A stretch of 64,000 nucleotides of DNA from Mytilus galloprovincialis (Eukaryota > Mollusca > Bivalvia > Mytilida > Mytilidae): the NCBI RefSeq assembly GCF_965363235.1, contig NC_134847.1, forward strand, positions 73,414,268 through 73,478,267. The letters are read 5' to 3'. The notes below the pieces were generated by a model that searched no databases, was not told the DNA's origin, and was given only the letters and a program-made list of their open reading frames with translations. The translations under genes were made by a program, and so were the position numbers. Positions 1-11,976 of this stretch are shown piece after piece (the stretch's first letter is position 1; every line of letters starts with the position of its first letter).

Positions 1-1457
1 GCAAGCTTACTTGGAAACATACTTCTGACTTCCAGCTCGCTAATACTTATAAATATCACATGCTAAGCGGATAATCACCAATTTCAAAGTATGTATTGTT
101 AAAAAAAATACATCTTCATGCTACAAATAAGATAAAATCCACAAGATTCAAGCATTTATTGAAAAAAGTTAATACAACAAAACATTGATTAACATCAGGA
201 AGTGGCAAGTAATTTTGTATTGTTCTAACACATACATATATTCACAATTTTGAAGATGTAATCAGAATACTAATACAATTCATTGTGCTCAATATGAACA
301 GTTATTGTTGTTGAACAAATACCAATTTAACAACAGCAATGAAAACACAGTAGTGAAAAATGAATTGAAATCTTAATGCACATATTATTATAGAATTTCA
401 AATGTGTGTGCAAATATAAATAAAGGTACTCGGATTTCATTTTGATTGTCCTGTTTAGTTTTCTGATGGTTAAGATCATGTATATCAAATGACGAATGTG
501 TTAAACCATTTGATGTGTTTTAAGTTAAGATGATACCGTAACGCACCAGAGTTAAAGTCATACACATAAAACTGCAATAAAGTGAAAGAAATATAAATAT
601 AAACGCAACAAAGTGAGAGAAAAAAATATACATATGTGATCTCATATAAAATATGATAACAAAAGGTCAAGACATTCATTGTCTAAATGCTTTAAGATAA
701 GGAGTAAGAGATTTTTTCCTCGTTTAAACCTGTATTTATATTATTGAAAGGCTTGCATTTGTCCTCATATTTTATAGAAATTTCATTTTGAAGTACATAA
801 ACTATGCAAGGTAATTACTAAATCTAGGTACAAATTAAGTATAGGTATACACAAGTAAAGTTTGATTATGTTGAACTTTGTTTCATTGAATTCAAAAGTG
901 TAGAAAATTGACGGAAGATTAAAGTCTTTCATCTATTTGTATTTTATTTTAAATCCCCACGCTTTTAACCATATGTTCATCACTTATTATGCAACCGTGG
1001 AGACAGAATAGCTGAGTGGTGACCGGTGGGGAAAATAAGAACATTAATCTTGAATAATTCAAAATCTTTTAGAGGCTCTTATCTCTGATCCCTCACTTTT
1101 GAAAAATCTTGAAAAGACATATGGCAAAAATGAATTACTGCTTACAAGACGGTTTCTGTATCTCAAACATCTACACTGTTTTAATAAAAAATAATACAAA
1201 AATGTGCTCTCATATAAAATTGTTCCTTCGTAAGAAATAAGTAATTCATTTACAACATTTCAAACTGGCTTGTTTGTATACAGTCACATAAAATGGAAAT
1301 GATTGTTTTCAGTAGTACAAAACACTATCTAGTGTTCTATTCAAAATAGTCTTTACAAACTCTTTACACTAGATTAATAATTAACCAATATACAGCTTTG
1401 ATTGGTTATTGGATATAAATAACCGTCATTAAGCATCTTTCTCCAGATGACATTACT
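1..1457. other. 3' flank of the PLAC8-like gene, no other gene seen
   Basis: AT-rich sequence without a recognisable exon, RNA gene or clear repeat boundary. Part of it is presumably the 3'UTR of the PLAC8-like transcript. The short minus-strand open frame near 485-679 has no protein-like character. Confidence 0.5.
943..948 (-). promoter_or_regulatory. possible poly(A) signal of the PLAC8-like gene
   Basis: AATAAA on the minus strand about 510 nt past the stop, the first canonical hexamer I noticed. The base composition is AT-rich, so chance occurrence is likely. Confidence 0.25.
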
Positions 1458-1553
1458 TTAAGGAACTCCCATGTTGTTGAGCTCTCTGGCTTCTTGGCAA
1501 GCAGCACATGGTCCACAACATAAAATCACACAACAATCATCACACATGGAACC
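1458..1553 (-). CDS. PLAC8-like exon 3 with stop
   Basis: Encodes residues 138-168 and TAA. It reads GSMCDDCCVILCCGPCAACQ followed by EARELNNMGVP, the hallmark C-terminal PLAC8 segment. The acceptor is gattttag. It was found by motif; it is shorter than the usual open-frame cut-off. Confidence 0.87.
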   Translation of the reverse strand, partial: GSMCDDCCVILCCGPCAACQEARELNNMGVP

Positions 1554-4500
1554 CTAAAATCAGACTTAGTCTAGTTAAAACGTGAATGATTTGATTAAAT
1601 AGTTTTACCGTCATAATATAAATGATACCTGCTTTAATAGCCAAGGTAAGTTGTAATTTGATTAAATGTTGCATGCTACTTCAGCTCCTTGAATCAGAGC
1701 TGAAAAGTGATAGAAATAATGCACTTATCTCTAATTTTCTGCAATATTACTGAATTCGAATCTCTCAAAGGTGACAGTTTCCGTAATTTAGCATTTTCGT
1801 ATGTGTTACCGGTACTATTTATGTATGGTGACTCCCCCCTATTCTGTGGTGAATGTCAAAAAGGGCTTGATGATGGAAGTGTTTTACGACCTGAAATGGT
1901 TTAACAGCCCTCGCACGGTCCACTTCATTGAATTCCGAGTGCCAGTGTGGTTGTCTTGCTGTTTTGTGACTATAATCTCTATACTGCAAATAAGTTCTTT
2001 TTATGTCTCGTGTTTAAACTGTTGTTTTTTTTGTTGTATCGTCATAGTTCTTAGCTTGCAGTTTTCGTTTAAATCATCTATCCCGTTTTCTTGTTTCACT
2101 ATTATGCTTTATTTAGCAACGAACTTCAATCTTAAATCTTCGCTTTTTATGAGGTATGTTGTTCTTTGTACTTTTTCGAATCTTTTCTGGCATTTCCTAC
2201 TCGTATCTCGTCGCTTGTATATTATTTTTTTGTAGGTTACTTTCGGATTTGTTTTTAAAATCCCTCTATGTCTGGTATGGTGTGACGGCGTGGTACATAT
2301 AATAAATAAAACATTGCAATACAGCTAAATCAATGCATTTTTTCTCTGGCTGTTTATGACGTCTTTACACTAAATCCATTGGATGTTGGATGTGTACAAA
2401 TTGATAGTTTAGTCTTAGATGCACGATTTTATTATTAGTTGTTAGTGGCTTTGAACTAGCTGTCAGATAACTGCGAGTACTCTCATATCTGTTCATTGTG
2501 TCTTTTTGTGTCGGGATGTATAAGTACCCGGCCACGTCCACTTGTATATTTGTCCATCTGATGAGTTAAGCCTTTTTCAACTGATTTTTATAGTTCGTTC
2601 TTATGTTGCACTGTTATACCACTGTCCCAGGTTAGGGGAGGGTTGGTATCCCGCTAACATGTTTAACCCCGCCACATTATTTAAGTATGTGCCTGTCCCA
2701 AGTCAGGAGCCTGTAATTCAGTGGTTGTCGCTTGTTTATGTGTTACATATTTGTTTTTCGTTCATTTTTTTACATAAATAAGGCCGTTAGTTTTCTCGTT
2801 TGAATTGTTTTAAATTGTCTTATCGGGGTCTTTTATAGCTGACTAAGCGGTATGGGCTTTGCTCATTGTTGAAGGCCGTACGGTGACCTATAGTTGTTAA
2901 TGTCAGTGTCATTATGGTCTTTTGTGGATAGTTGTCTCATTGGCAATCATACCACATCTTCTTTTTTTTATACATTTCGTATTTAAAAGAAATTAGATTA
3001 ATTATGTAAAACAAAACAAAAAGGCATAATAAAATGAAACACTTGTAACTTTAATTCAGGGGATATAATATGGATTAAGATCGATCTATGGCCTCAGTAA
3101 ATATTATAGTAACGGGAAAATAATTAAGGATTGACTGTAATATTTTTTCTGTCTATTCGAAATAACATAAATAATGTGGTGCACACTGAATAACGCGCGT
3201 AGCGGGTTATTTAACAGTGCGCACCACATTTTTTATGTTATTTTTTCTGTCTATTCGAAATAACATAAATAATGTGGTGCACACTGAATAACGCGCGTAG
3301 CGGGTTATTTAACAGTGCGCACCACATTTTTTATGTTATTTCGAATAGACAGAAAAAATATTACAGTCATTTCTTATAATTTAATTCTAAATTCCTTTTA
3401 AAAACGTAGAAAACCATGAAAAAAACGTTGATGACGTCACGGTCACATTACTTACTTATGTCTATGGGCTGATAACAAAATAACGTCAGCCAATCAGAAG
3501 ACGCGTTACATTTAAAATTAAATTATATCCCTATATCCATCTCAATAAACCTCTGTTGGGGTAAATTTATAATGGTCATCTTGAATACAAAAGGCAATAG
3601 AATTTAACGCATTTATATCATATATAAGTTTTATTTAATTTTTGAAATGACATGCAGATTATAAATCTATTTTAATTCATAATCAAAACTTATCAACAAA
3701 ATACAATGTTGGCAATACGGTTTTTCTCCCTTCTTTTTATAGAATGAGAAGAAGCAAAAAATTAATATTATTGAAGTCGTCTATTCAAACAACTTGTGTT
3801 ATATAGATATTTGGGGGCAAAATATGCTAATTTATCTATACAACTGTGTTTTAACTGTGATTTAAAAAGCCTAAATATCTCATATCTTACTCTGATTCCT
3901 CCAACACTCCTTATCCTGTTTCTAAGAACGATTTCTCCGCCAGGAACGCAGGCTGGTGCGCAAAAACATTCTCCAGTTCTGGAGGCCAAGTTACAGACGG
4001 CACATGGGTAACAAAAGAATGTGAAAACACCTATAAACATTTCATAAAATTATTTACAAATATTAAGTTATTTTAAATGAAAACTTTAATACTCTAGATG
4101 ACAACTAAATATTAATGTTTTTATTCTCAGGTGTAAAAGTGTGTGCTAAAACCTGTCATTTAATTTCAAGAATAGGTAGACATTTTATATATGTATTTCA
4201 AATTTTAGTAATTTATTGTATATTGTTAAATGTAGTTTAGATCTATTCATTTTAATAGTCTCTTATATTTCTGTATATAATGGCTCATATTTTATGTAGT
4301 ATTGTTGTACAATTTATAAATATCGATTGTATTCATTGTTGAGAGATGAGACATAATAATGTCATATGGATATAACTAAAATGTGTACAAGAGACAAAGA
4401 AAAAAGAATGACACAATTGATGATTTTCGGTTGCTTAACGTAGGGTGGAAAACATTTCATGCACATTCGGAATAATAGAATTAATGTAATATACATAAAT

Positions 4501-7500
4501 TCGGTTATTCTAGTGGAAAGTTTTAATCTCGTCCGTTGCAGTGCTTTTTTGTTATATTTATAAATTATCTGTTTACAAAATTTTGAATTTTTTGAAATAC
4601 TAAGGCTTTTCTACCTCAGGCATAGATTACCTTAGCTGTATTTGGCAACACTTTTAGGAATTTTGGATCTCAATGCTCTTCAACTTCGTACTTTATTTGC
4701 CTTTTTTTTTAAAACTTTTTTGGATTCGAGCGTCACTGATGAGTCTTTTGTAGACGAAACGCACGTCTGGCGTATATATAAAATTTAGTCCTGGCATCTA
4801 TGAGGAGTTTATTTCCTTTATAAATATGAAGTCGTTAAGATGTATAGTGGTGACGTCAATTTGATATAAGCGTTCTTTTTTTAACTTTGAGCTGCAAGAG
4901 AGCAGACGTGTATAATTACAAAGCCGATTTCTACACTTAGGACTTCTCCTATCGGTCGAGTACCAAAAGAGAAAGGTTGGAGGTTAATATTTCATTTATC
5001 ATATCCGGAAGGTTCCGGGGTCAACGATTTTATTGATCGCGCTGAATGTTCCGTTCAATATGCATCTTTTGATGAAGTTATACAAATGGTCAGTTCACTC
5101 GGAAAGTCTTATTGATTCAATGATTGGGGTCCGGCACATAAAGTCCGCTTTTCGTTTGCTGCCAGTGCATCCATCAGATTTTGAATTGTTAGGGATTTAT
5201 TTTGATGAAAAGTTCTTGTAAATAAAAGTATGGCAGTGGGATGTTCAATTTCATGCAATTTATTCAATAAGTTTTCGACCTTTTTACACTGATTAGTTGT
5301 TGAACGGAGTGGAGTGAAATCACTTGTGCATTATTTGGATGATTTTTTTATTTGGAGGCCCTGAGGATAGTACACCTGTGTGTCAAATGATGCTAGACAC
5401 TTTTTCAGATATTTGTGAGGAACTAGGTGTTCCGCTTGCTTCGGAAAAATCAGTTGGACCTGTAACATCTTTGAAATTTTTAGGATTGGTCATTGACACT
5501 GTTGAAATGGTTGTCAGAATACCACAAGACAAATTGTTAAAGCTAAAGTCCTAACTTGAACCGATTTTGTTGAATAAAAAAAAAATACACCCAAGGACTT
5601 AGAATCAGTAGTGGGTTTGATGGCTTTCTGTTCAAGGGCGATTACTTTCCTTCGGGTCTGTAGAAAGGGTCTATAAAAAATAAAAAGCCTTTTTATTCAA
5701 TTTGAATAAATAAAGATCTCAAAGAAGATGCAAAAGTCTGGCTGATTTTTCTGGAACATTTTAACGGAGATTGCTATCTATCAGAAAACATGTGGATAAC
5801 AAATGAAACGTTGCAATTGTACACAGACAGCTGTGATGATTTAGGTTGTAGTGCATATTTTGATGGTAAATGGGCACAATATAAATGGCCGGAAGCATGG
5901 CCAAATATGCCAATCATGAGGGACATTACTTTTTAGGGTTAGTTCCAATTGTTTTAGCTATGTTTATATGGGCATCAAATTTCCAAAATCGAAATATTTT
6001 ATTTCGAATTGACATTATGGCATTAGTTATATATATAGCATTATCAATAAAAGAACTGCCAAGTCGAAACATGTGATGGCATTTATTCGCCTCCTTGGTT
6101 TTTTTTACAATGCAGCACAATATTCAGTTTAAAGCACAACATATTGATGGTTTTAAAAATGAAATTGAAGACTCGATTTCTCGTTTTCAGTTGAACAGAT
6201 TCCGGTAACTAGCACCCGGGGCCGTGTCGGTTCCAGAAAACCACCCGGAAGAGTTCAGAGATATGATATTGAGTCTGAAACAAACAGATTAATTAATTGT
6301 TCGCTTGCTCCTAATGCAATTCAAGCTTATCAACGAGCTTTAAATGCTTTGGCTAAATTTAGGGACAGTTTTGAATTAGATCATAGTTTTCAAATACCAT
6401 TGAACCACATTACTCAGTTCATTGCATATATGTCTTGCTTGGACATGGCTCCATCTACGGTCACCGTAGTACGGTGAAGTGTTATATCTCAGCTATCAGT
6501 TTTTATAATAAGATTAATAATTACAAAGATCTGTCTCATTTATTTGTTGTAAGAAAAATGATTGATGGAATGGCAAGGTCAAAGTTGAAGAGACCTGACA
6601 GTAGATTACCTATTACTCTTGATCTGTTAGAAAATATTATAAAGATTTTGCCCGCATTTTGTATCTCCAGATATGAAGCTGTCTTATTTTCTAGTGCTTT
6701 TTCGATAGGATTTTTTTTGCATTTCTGCGAGTTGGTGAAATGATAACTGCATGTGGCAGGGAAGGGTCTATTGAAGCTAATCATGCAATTAAAATTGAAA
6801 ATGTGGAGGTTACTATTCATTATATCAAAATATACTTGGCGTCTTCGAAAACAGACCAGCTAGGTCGAGGGACATCAATTTGTGTGGCCCGACAATCAGA
6901 TGTCAGATGGAATTTGTCCGGTAAAATTACTGCAAGAATATTTAAAGATTCGACCTCGAATTAGTGGTCAATTATATTGCCACTGGGATGGCTCCCCGAT
7001 GACTCGATATCAGTTTTCAGTGATTCTAAAACAAGCCCTGGGGTATATTGATTTTAATCAATCAAAGTATGGAACGCACTCATTTAGAATCGGTAGTGCG
7101 ACTTCAGCAACTATGCTTGGTTTTTCTGACGAGCAAATTAAAGTAATGGGTCGTTGGAGTCCTGATACTTTCAAAAGTTATATACGAATACCACAATTTT
7201 GAATTAATTTCGTTGAATTTGATGGTCAATTAAGAATATTTAATGTCAATACATACATGTATTAAATTGTAGGTCAAGAAGTGTCAGTATGGATAGTAGG
7301 CTCATCTTTGATAAGAAATGCATTTGTACACGCAAGAAGTAGAACAGGTGGTGTAAATTTAGGTCTCCATAGAATAGGAGTTAAAATTTGGTGGCAAGGG
7401 TATGGCGGCATGGGTTTGAAAGATTTGGAATCAACAATAAAAAGACTGATGAAATATGAAAAAAAAACCGAAATATCTTGTCCTTCATATTGCTGGCAAT

Positions 7501-10496
7501 GATTTGGGAAAGACGAAATAGGCTTTTTAAGAAATGAAATCAAGGCCACCTTGGAGAAAGTACAAAGTTATCTCCCCAATAGTTCGATTGTTTGGTCTCA
7601 GATTTTACCGAGAACAAATTGGCAAAAAGTCATGACAGCATGATGACATGCAGAATTAGCATAAATAGTGCCATTGCATCATTCGTGGTAAAGTATGGGG
7701 GACATTATTTAAAGTATCCAGATATACTTCCTAATAGTACTTTTTTAAAGGAAGATGGTGTTCATTTGACAGATCTAGGAAATGACATATTTCTGAATAA
7801 TTTGCAAGGTGCGCTTGAAATGTTTATTTGTTCTGGTTCTTATACATATCCAGATACATTTGGTACTAGTATGTGTATATCTTAAGTAATTTTAAAACAG
7901 TATTGGCCACAGTCCTATTGCAGCTTCATCCCCACTTTAGTGGCGGTTGATCCGGTACGGTTGAGTTTGACATATATCGTACCTAATCAATTTGGCAACT
8001 TCGCTGCGTGTGATAAATTACGGTTACAGTTGTCTATATTTTAGTGAAAAAGTACATTTTGTGGATCGCTGTATCCCAGGATCAAACAGCTAAGTTAGTT
8101 GATCGCTGTATCCCAGGATCATACATCTATCTATCTATCTATATATATATATATGTATATCTATCTAGTTATCTGTAGGTTGCCAGAGGTAACCAAAAAA
8201 TGATCTATACATCTATGAATCTATCTAGTTGAACAATATTTATCGTTGAATCTAAATTTGTGTATATACATATTTAAATTTGTGTTTAATAATAAAAAGC
8301 TGTGGTCAATACTGCCAATAAATCTTAGTTTTACAAGCCATCTCGAATAACAAACTGTGAAACGTTTTCACCCAGAAAATCAATGACTGTTTACGTGACA
8401 AAGTGTGGAAAAATATGTTTTTTTGTTTTTTTTTCTTTTATATATCCGGGTGCAGTTTTGGTTTCATGCAGTCATAAAATAATTTCAATAGTCATCAAGG
8501 TCAGTATATGTGAGAAGTTCTACAGGACGCAAGATTGGCATAGATAGAAATGCAGTACGATAATTCATTGTAAAAAGATTTAGATGGAGGAGAATTTCTA
8601 TGCCCGAAATTAAGATGCCCGAAATTAAGATCTACGATTTTTAAAGTATATTATTATAACATACTTTTGAATGTCAATTATATTTACAGAATTGTGTCAC
8701 TTAAACCATGCATAAAGATACATCAAATGTGTTGACAACTGCACATAAACAAACAAGTAAAACTATCCCGAAAAGAGTCAGAAACGAGTGAAGGGGGCTA
8801 TTCACAAAACTAATAACTAATAACAGCCTTTGCTTGTGATATGGAACATCGTTTCAAATTCTTTAAGAATTGTGTGATTATTACAGACGTCCTTAAGAAT
8901 CGGTCAACTCATAAATGTGTCCTTAAAAATCAACGTCTGTTACCTAAACAACATAAGTTCTTGAGAATCGGGCAATAATAACCGAAGTCCTTGAGAATCG
9001 GGGCAATTATAACCCAATTCCTTGAGAATCGGCCTGCAATAATAACCCAAGTCCTTGAGAATCGGGCAATAATTACCCAATTCCTTGAGAATCGGGCAAT
9101 AATAACCCAAGTCCTTGAGACAACAACAAATGGAAGTTTTTAACGACCTTGACTGGCTATACAGCCCTCGCTAGGTCGGCTCGGGTCCCGAAGGCGATTG
9201 GTGAGCGTTTAAATAATTTTGTGCCATCGGTCAGGAACAGGTGGTGGTCGCCATTTTGGAGGTCGCCATTTTGGGGGTCGCCATCTTGGTTTAATGAGTT
9301 ATTTTAGGTTTGTTTACTATTTTGTTGCTCTCAGGGCCAGTTTGGTCAGCTTGGCAGCCCGCTAACCTCGATGGTGGAGTACTGGTAGATGAGTCTTGGA
9401 CGTAGTGTAAAATATGACAGGAAGCATTATTAGGACCGAAGCCGTGAGGCAGTGAGATAAAGGTCAATCATCTAACACCTAGAATACAGCCCTCGGACGT
9501 TAATCGGCATAACACTCCCCCATCTACAATGGGTTTTGGAGTGCATGTAAACGCAGGAATACGCCAACTACTACGTTTACTGTACAGCGTTGGATTGGTT
9601 TCTGTCATCTAAAGTAGTAATTCGTTGATCCATCTAAAAGTAAACCCTCATCGAAGAAAGCAGGTAAAGGAGAGCTGGCCCAGCACGTCCGTTCAGCTGT
9701 AATGACTGAGACGTGACTGAATGGATGACGGATGACATGGATTGGAAAGTAATGAGTCCTTGAGAATTGGGCATTTATAACCTAAGTCCTTGAGAATCGG
9801 GCATTTATAACGTAAGTCCTTGAGAATCGGGAAATACAACCTAAATCCTTGAGAATTGGAAAATTATAACCTGATTTCTTATAAATCGGGTAATAATTAC
9901 CGATGTCATTAAGAATTGAACACCTAGTACCTACCTATGAGAACCGTACTCTGTACAGCACAAAAATTCCCTTACAACGACAAATTTATCAGATATTTCA
10001 AATTTGGTAGTCGGTAACATTTACTTCTGAGAATATTTTTTGGTCGTATTTTGAACTTTCTTTCACTCAAAAATATTAAAAAGAATGATGTTGGTTTAAG
10101 AGCCTCACCTAAAAGGTCCTTATGAAATGTTGTGACATATTAAAAACAACATGTCACATGCCTTACAATATACCCTAATACGATTTAAAAATATTACAGC
10201 CATATAAAAGTGATAAATAACTTACAAGTGGCCATATCAGAGAAGCAATCAAAGAGTCCAGTTGTCCAGGTTCTGTTTCCGTCCAGTGTAGTGACCATGA
10301 GTTGATTCTGCGTTGCTGCTGTTGGTTGATTGACCACCACCGTCACATTTGAGGTCGATATTCCAGAAGCAGGAGGAAGAGATGTCATCTGCTGCTGTGA
10401 TGGTCCATAACCAGATTGTCTATAACCAGGTGGTCCATAATTAACTTCCGGGTCATCATATCCGTACTTTGGGTCGCTGGTCGCAGATGGTTCCAT
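1458..10496 (-). CDS. PLAC8/cornifelin-like cysteine-rich protein, whole gene (3 coding exons)
   Basis: Coding exons are 10226-10496, 3891-4030 and 1458-1553, joined by GT-AG introns with matching phases (271+140+96 = 507 nt, 168 aa). Seen: a Tyr/Pro/Gln/Ser-rich N-terminus (residues 1-70), then WTTGLFDCFSD (77-87), a cysteine-dense middle with CYPCAVCNLAS and GECFCAP, and a C-terminal CCGPCAACQEAREL. That order and spacing is the PLAC8 (DUF614) domain known from PLAC8/onzin, cornifelin and plant cell-number regulators. Roles in the family vary (cell proliferation, metal handling, epidermal envelope), so no precise function is claimed. The start is the first ATG of an open leader; a possible 5'UTR acceptor lies about 20 nt upstream. 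Intron 1 (6.2 kb) hosts a fossil retroelement. The family is clear; the exact ortholog is not. Confidence 0.88.
1875..2262 (+). repeat. interspersed repeat fragment in PLAC8 intron 2
   Basis: The start (acctgaaatggtttaacagc, then cctcgca) resembles the start of the insert at 9135-9170 (gaccttgactgg, acagccctcgct), so it is a dispersed family. The open frame running through it has no recognisable protein. The family name is unknown to me. Confidence 0.5.
2330..2975 (+). repeat. longest copy of the dispersed mussel retroposed repeat (family R1)
   Basis: The 3' part (ggccgttagttttctcg ... cataccacatcttc) recurs at 13646-13803, 16981-17170, 42538-42715 and, more diverged, 37446-37680, 43090-43240 and 52465-52640. 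The middle segment, aagtcaggagcctgtaattc followed by agtgg, is the ancestor of the 77-bp array in USP16 intron 10. Copies share the 3' end and vary at the 5' end, as in LINE/SINE retroposition. Confidence 0.7.
3132..3369. repeat. palindromic element with an internal 98-bp tandem duplication
   Basis: The ends are perfect inverted repeats (tgactgtaatattttttctg and its complement). The body carries a palindrome around gtgcacactgaataacgcgc. The stretch from 3143 is repeated at 3241, an offset of 98 bp. It sits in PLAC8 intron 2. A related copy without most of the palindrome lies near 38870-38935 in the opposite orientation. Confidence 0.75.
3370..3540 (+). repeat. flank shared with the 38.7-kb repeat
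   Basis: Includes gatgacgtcacggtcacatt, tatgggctgataacaaaa and cagccaatcagaagacgcgt. All recur in reverse complement at 38725-38870, so the palindrome and this flank are parts of one larger dispersed repeat. Confidence 0.65.
3891..4030 (-). CDS. PLAC8-like exon 2
   Basis: Encodes residues 91-137 (Cys91 is split across the intron). It reads VFTFFCYPCAVCNLASRTGE and then CFCAPACVPGG and RNRIRSVGGIR, the cysteine-rich core. The acceptor is tttatag and the donor AGA|gtaaga. The antisense open frame here is a shadow. Confidence 0.87.
4570..4815 (+). repeat. abundant bivalve interspersed repeat
   Basis: Contains the run tttttggattcgagcgtcac, tgatgagtcttttgtagacg, aaacgcacgtctggcgtata. I recognise this as a very common mussel repeat, but could not check it against a library. 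It lies in PLAC8 intron 1, just upstream of the fossil retroelement. Confidence 0.6.
4860..8125 (+). mobile_element. fossil tyrosine-recombinase retroelement (DIRS/Ngaro type)
   Basis: Parts in order: reverse transcriptase (about 4950-5550; DIKSAFRLLP-like block and YLDDF box), RNase H-like region (about 5790-6110; LYTDSCDDLG), tyrosine recombinase (about 6240-7200; GTHSFRIGSATSA and GRWSPDTFKSYIR), and an SGNH/GDSL-hydrolase-like region (about 7275-7890; GSSLIRNAF, HIAGNDLG, DGVHLTDLGND). Such hydrolase frames are, to my recollection, known in Ngaro-type elements. No capsid-like region is seen 5' of the RT, so it is 5' truncated. It is broken, with roughly five to ten interruptions, and is clearly not recent. 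It lies in antisense orientation inside PLAC8 intron 1. The ends are approximate. Confidence 0.8.
8063..8121 (+). repeat. two-copy 38-bp direct repeat
   Basis: gatcgctgtatcccaggatc occurs at 8063 and 8101. It lies just past the hydrolase-like part of the fossil element and may belong to its 3' terminal repeat system. Confidence 0.7.
8122..8172 (+). repeat. TCTA/TA microsatellite
   Basis: A run of tcta repeats passes into ta repeats and back to tcta, read directly from the sequence. Confidence 0.9.
8886..9120 (+). repeat. 30-bp minisatellite, left part
   Basis: About seven units built on gtccttgagaatcgggcaat plus aataaccca. Early units are diverged (cctta for ccttg). The array resumes at 9756 after a 635-bp insert. 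The period and purity suit a minisatellite; nothing suggests a CRISPR array. Confidence 0.85.
9121..9755. mobile_element. 635-bp unrecognised insert splitting the 30-bp array
   Basis: It begins caacaacaaatggaag and ends attggaaagtaatga, flanked on both sides by gtccttgaga, which is also part of the array unit. It contains three tandem copies of ggtcgccattttgg (9246-9290). Its start resembles the repeat at 1875. It is more GC-rich than its surroundings. No coding frame was recognised. Confidence 0.6.
9756..9960 (+). repeat. 30-bp minisatellite, right part
   Basis: About six units (gtccttgagaatcgggcatt plus tataaccta) that decay toward 9960. Units right of the insert carry gcatttataa where most left units carry gcaataataa, so the two halves diverged or differed in subtype. 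Confidence 0.85.
10226..10496 (-). CDS. PLAC8-like exon 1
   Basis: Encodes residues 1-90 plus one base. It begins MEPSATSDPKYGY and ends in the WTTGLFDCFSD motif that opens the PLAC8 domain. The donor reads ACTT|gtaagt. The proline, tyrosine and glutamine richness of residues 10-45 is typical of the variable N-terminus in this family. Confidence 0.85.
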
Positions 10497-11976
10497 ATTC
10501 TATTATGTCTGTGATAAACTGAAATATATTGTATTGTATTTAATGTTGAATCTGCATATACTGTACGAATCATACTGGTCTGATTCCTTCTAAAATATAA
10601 AGCTTTCAACAAATAGTTTACATCGCCGCCACTGCCGGACAGACATTCCTATATCTCGCATACTGCGACTTTTGTTGCAGACAAGACAATAAAACTGAGA
10701 GCAATAATTGCTCAATCCCGTTCTTAACAGTTTAAGCATTTGGTAAAAAGGAAGTAGGAAGAATAATTAACCTGAAAAAGTATGTCCACATTAAGCCTGA
10801 TATCAAACGTGAAGCTCTTATATTTAAATTGATTGTGTAGAAAGATACGACGAATAGTTCATACATGGCCATGCAGTTAGTGTTAAAAAAATACCCTGGT
10901 ATCTAGGAGTTAAATAATCAATAATAGGAAGTTAAATAACATGCTATCTAGAAGTCGGATAACAAATTTCAGAGAGCTACTGATTGTAATTTCCTATTTC
11001 ATACATGGTCATTATGCTTAGAAATCTTAGCAAATATAAGAATTCGGTTAACTGAAAGTTGATAAACCGTGTCCGACGGTAAAGAACAGTGCTGACACGA
11101 AGACTGATAACAAATAACAGGAAGTTTTACTTTTGCATCTGACAGTCATTATAATGTGCTACCAAAAAAAAAAGCTATATTTTTTTTATCAATATTGTAT
11201 ATCAGCTTCTAGAGTCATTCAAGACTTTTACATTGTATAATTTCTATTTTCAGTCAATCTCCAAGTTCTTGACATAACTGTGCATGACAGAAATGTAATG
11301 GGACGGACGGACAGACAGACAGTTATTAAACTGTATAACCTTCCTGCAGAGCGGCGGTAAATTAATCGCAAAATCCAATAAATATTTTTATTTTCTGAAA
11401 CGCTCAATGAATATAAGTTAAAGTATATATGTAAATCAATGAATTTAAAACAACTTTTCCAGGTACACAGGTGTGTTTCTACCCGGAGTAAACATGTCCT
11501 TACCAGCCAATCAAATTCCTACTGATAAGGAAGAATAATAACATTCTCCATTATTTTGAATTAAAACACAGTTTACCTCAGTTTATATCGAAACTCTTCG
11601 TAATTGCAAATACAATAGAAACCCTTTTAAAAACGTCTTAGAATATCAGTAAAGAGAACATCATTAAACTCACATTAAATGTGTAATAAAAAAATCGTTG
11701 ATTTGTGAAATACGTGTGCTACATGCAAGTATCGTAACATTACATCGATTCGTATGATAAAACAAGGTGTACACATTTGTTCATTTACTGGCTTATACTC
11801 GCGTTAAGAAAAAAAAATGAAGACATTAAGATCAATGCTGTTAATTGTCTGCAACAATTACTAGAAATTCTGTTTGCTTACCTTAGATTGCCTTTTTTTA
11901 TACCTGTGTTTATAAATAAAGATTACTTAGAGCATGCGCTTTCTACATAATAGTTATAGATGTGACAATAACAACA
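10497..11976. other. upstream region of the PLAC8-like gene
   Basis: Should hold the promoter and any 5' noncoding exon; a possible 5'UTR acceptor (atatttcag) sits about 20 nt upstream of the ATG. A short ggacggacggacagacagac microsatellite starts near 11301. No TATA box or other decisive signal could be placed. Confidence 0.4.

Noticed and set aside
1801-2235. 144-residue plus-strand frame
   Set aside because: Lies in a dispersed repeat; the composition is Cys/Phe/Ser-rich as expected from T-rich DNA, and no motif is seen.
8886-9960. Regular 30-bp repeats that superficially resemble a CRISPR array
   Set aside because: The units are contiguous without unique spacers, diverge gradually, and lie in eukaryotic intron sequence; a minisatellite explains them.
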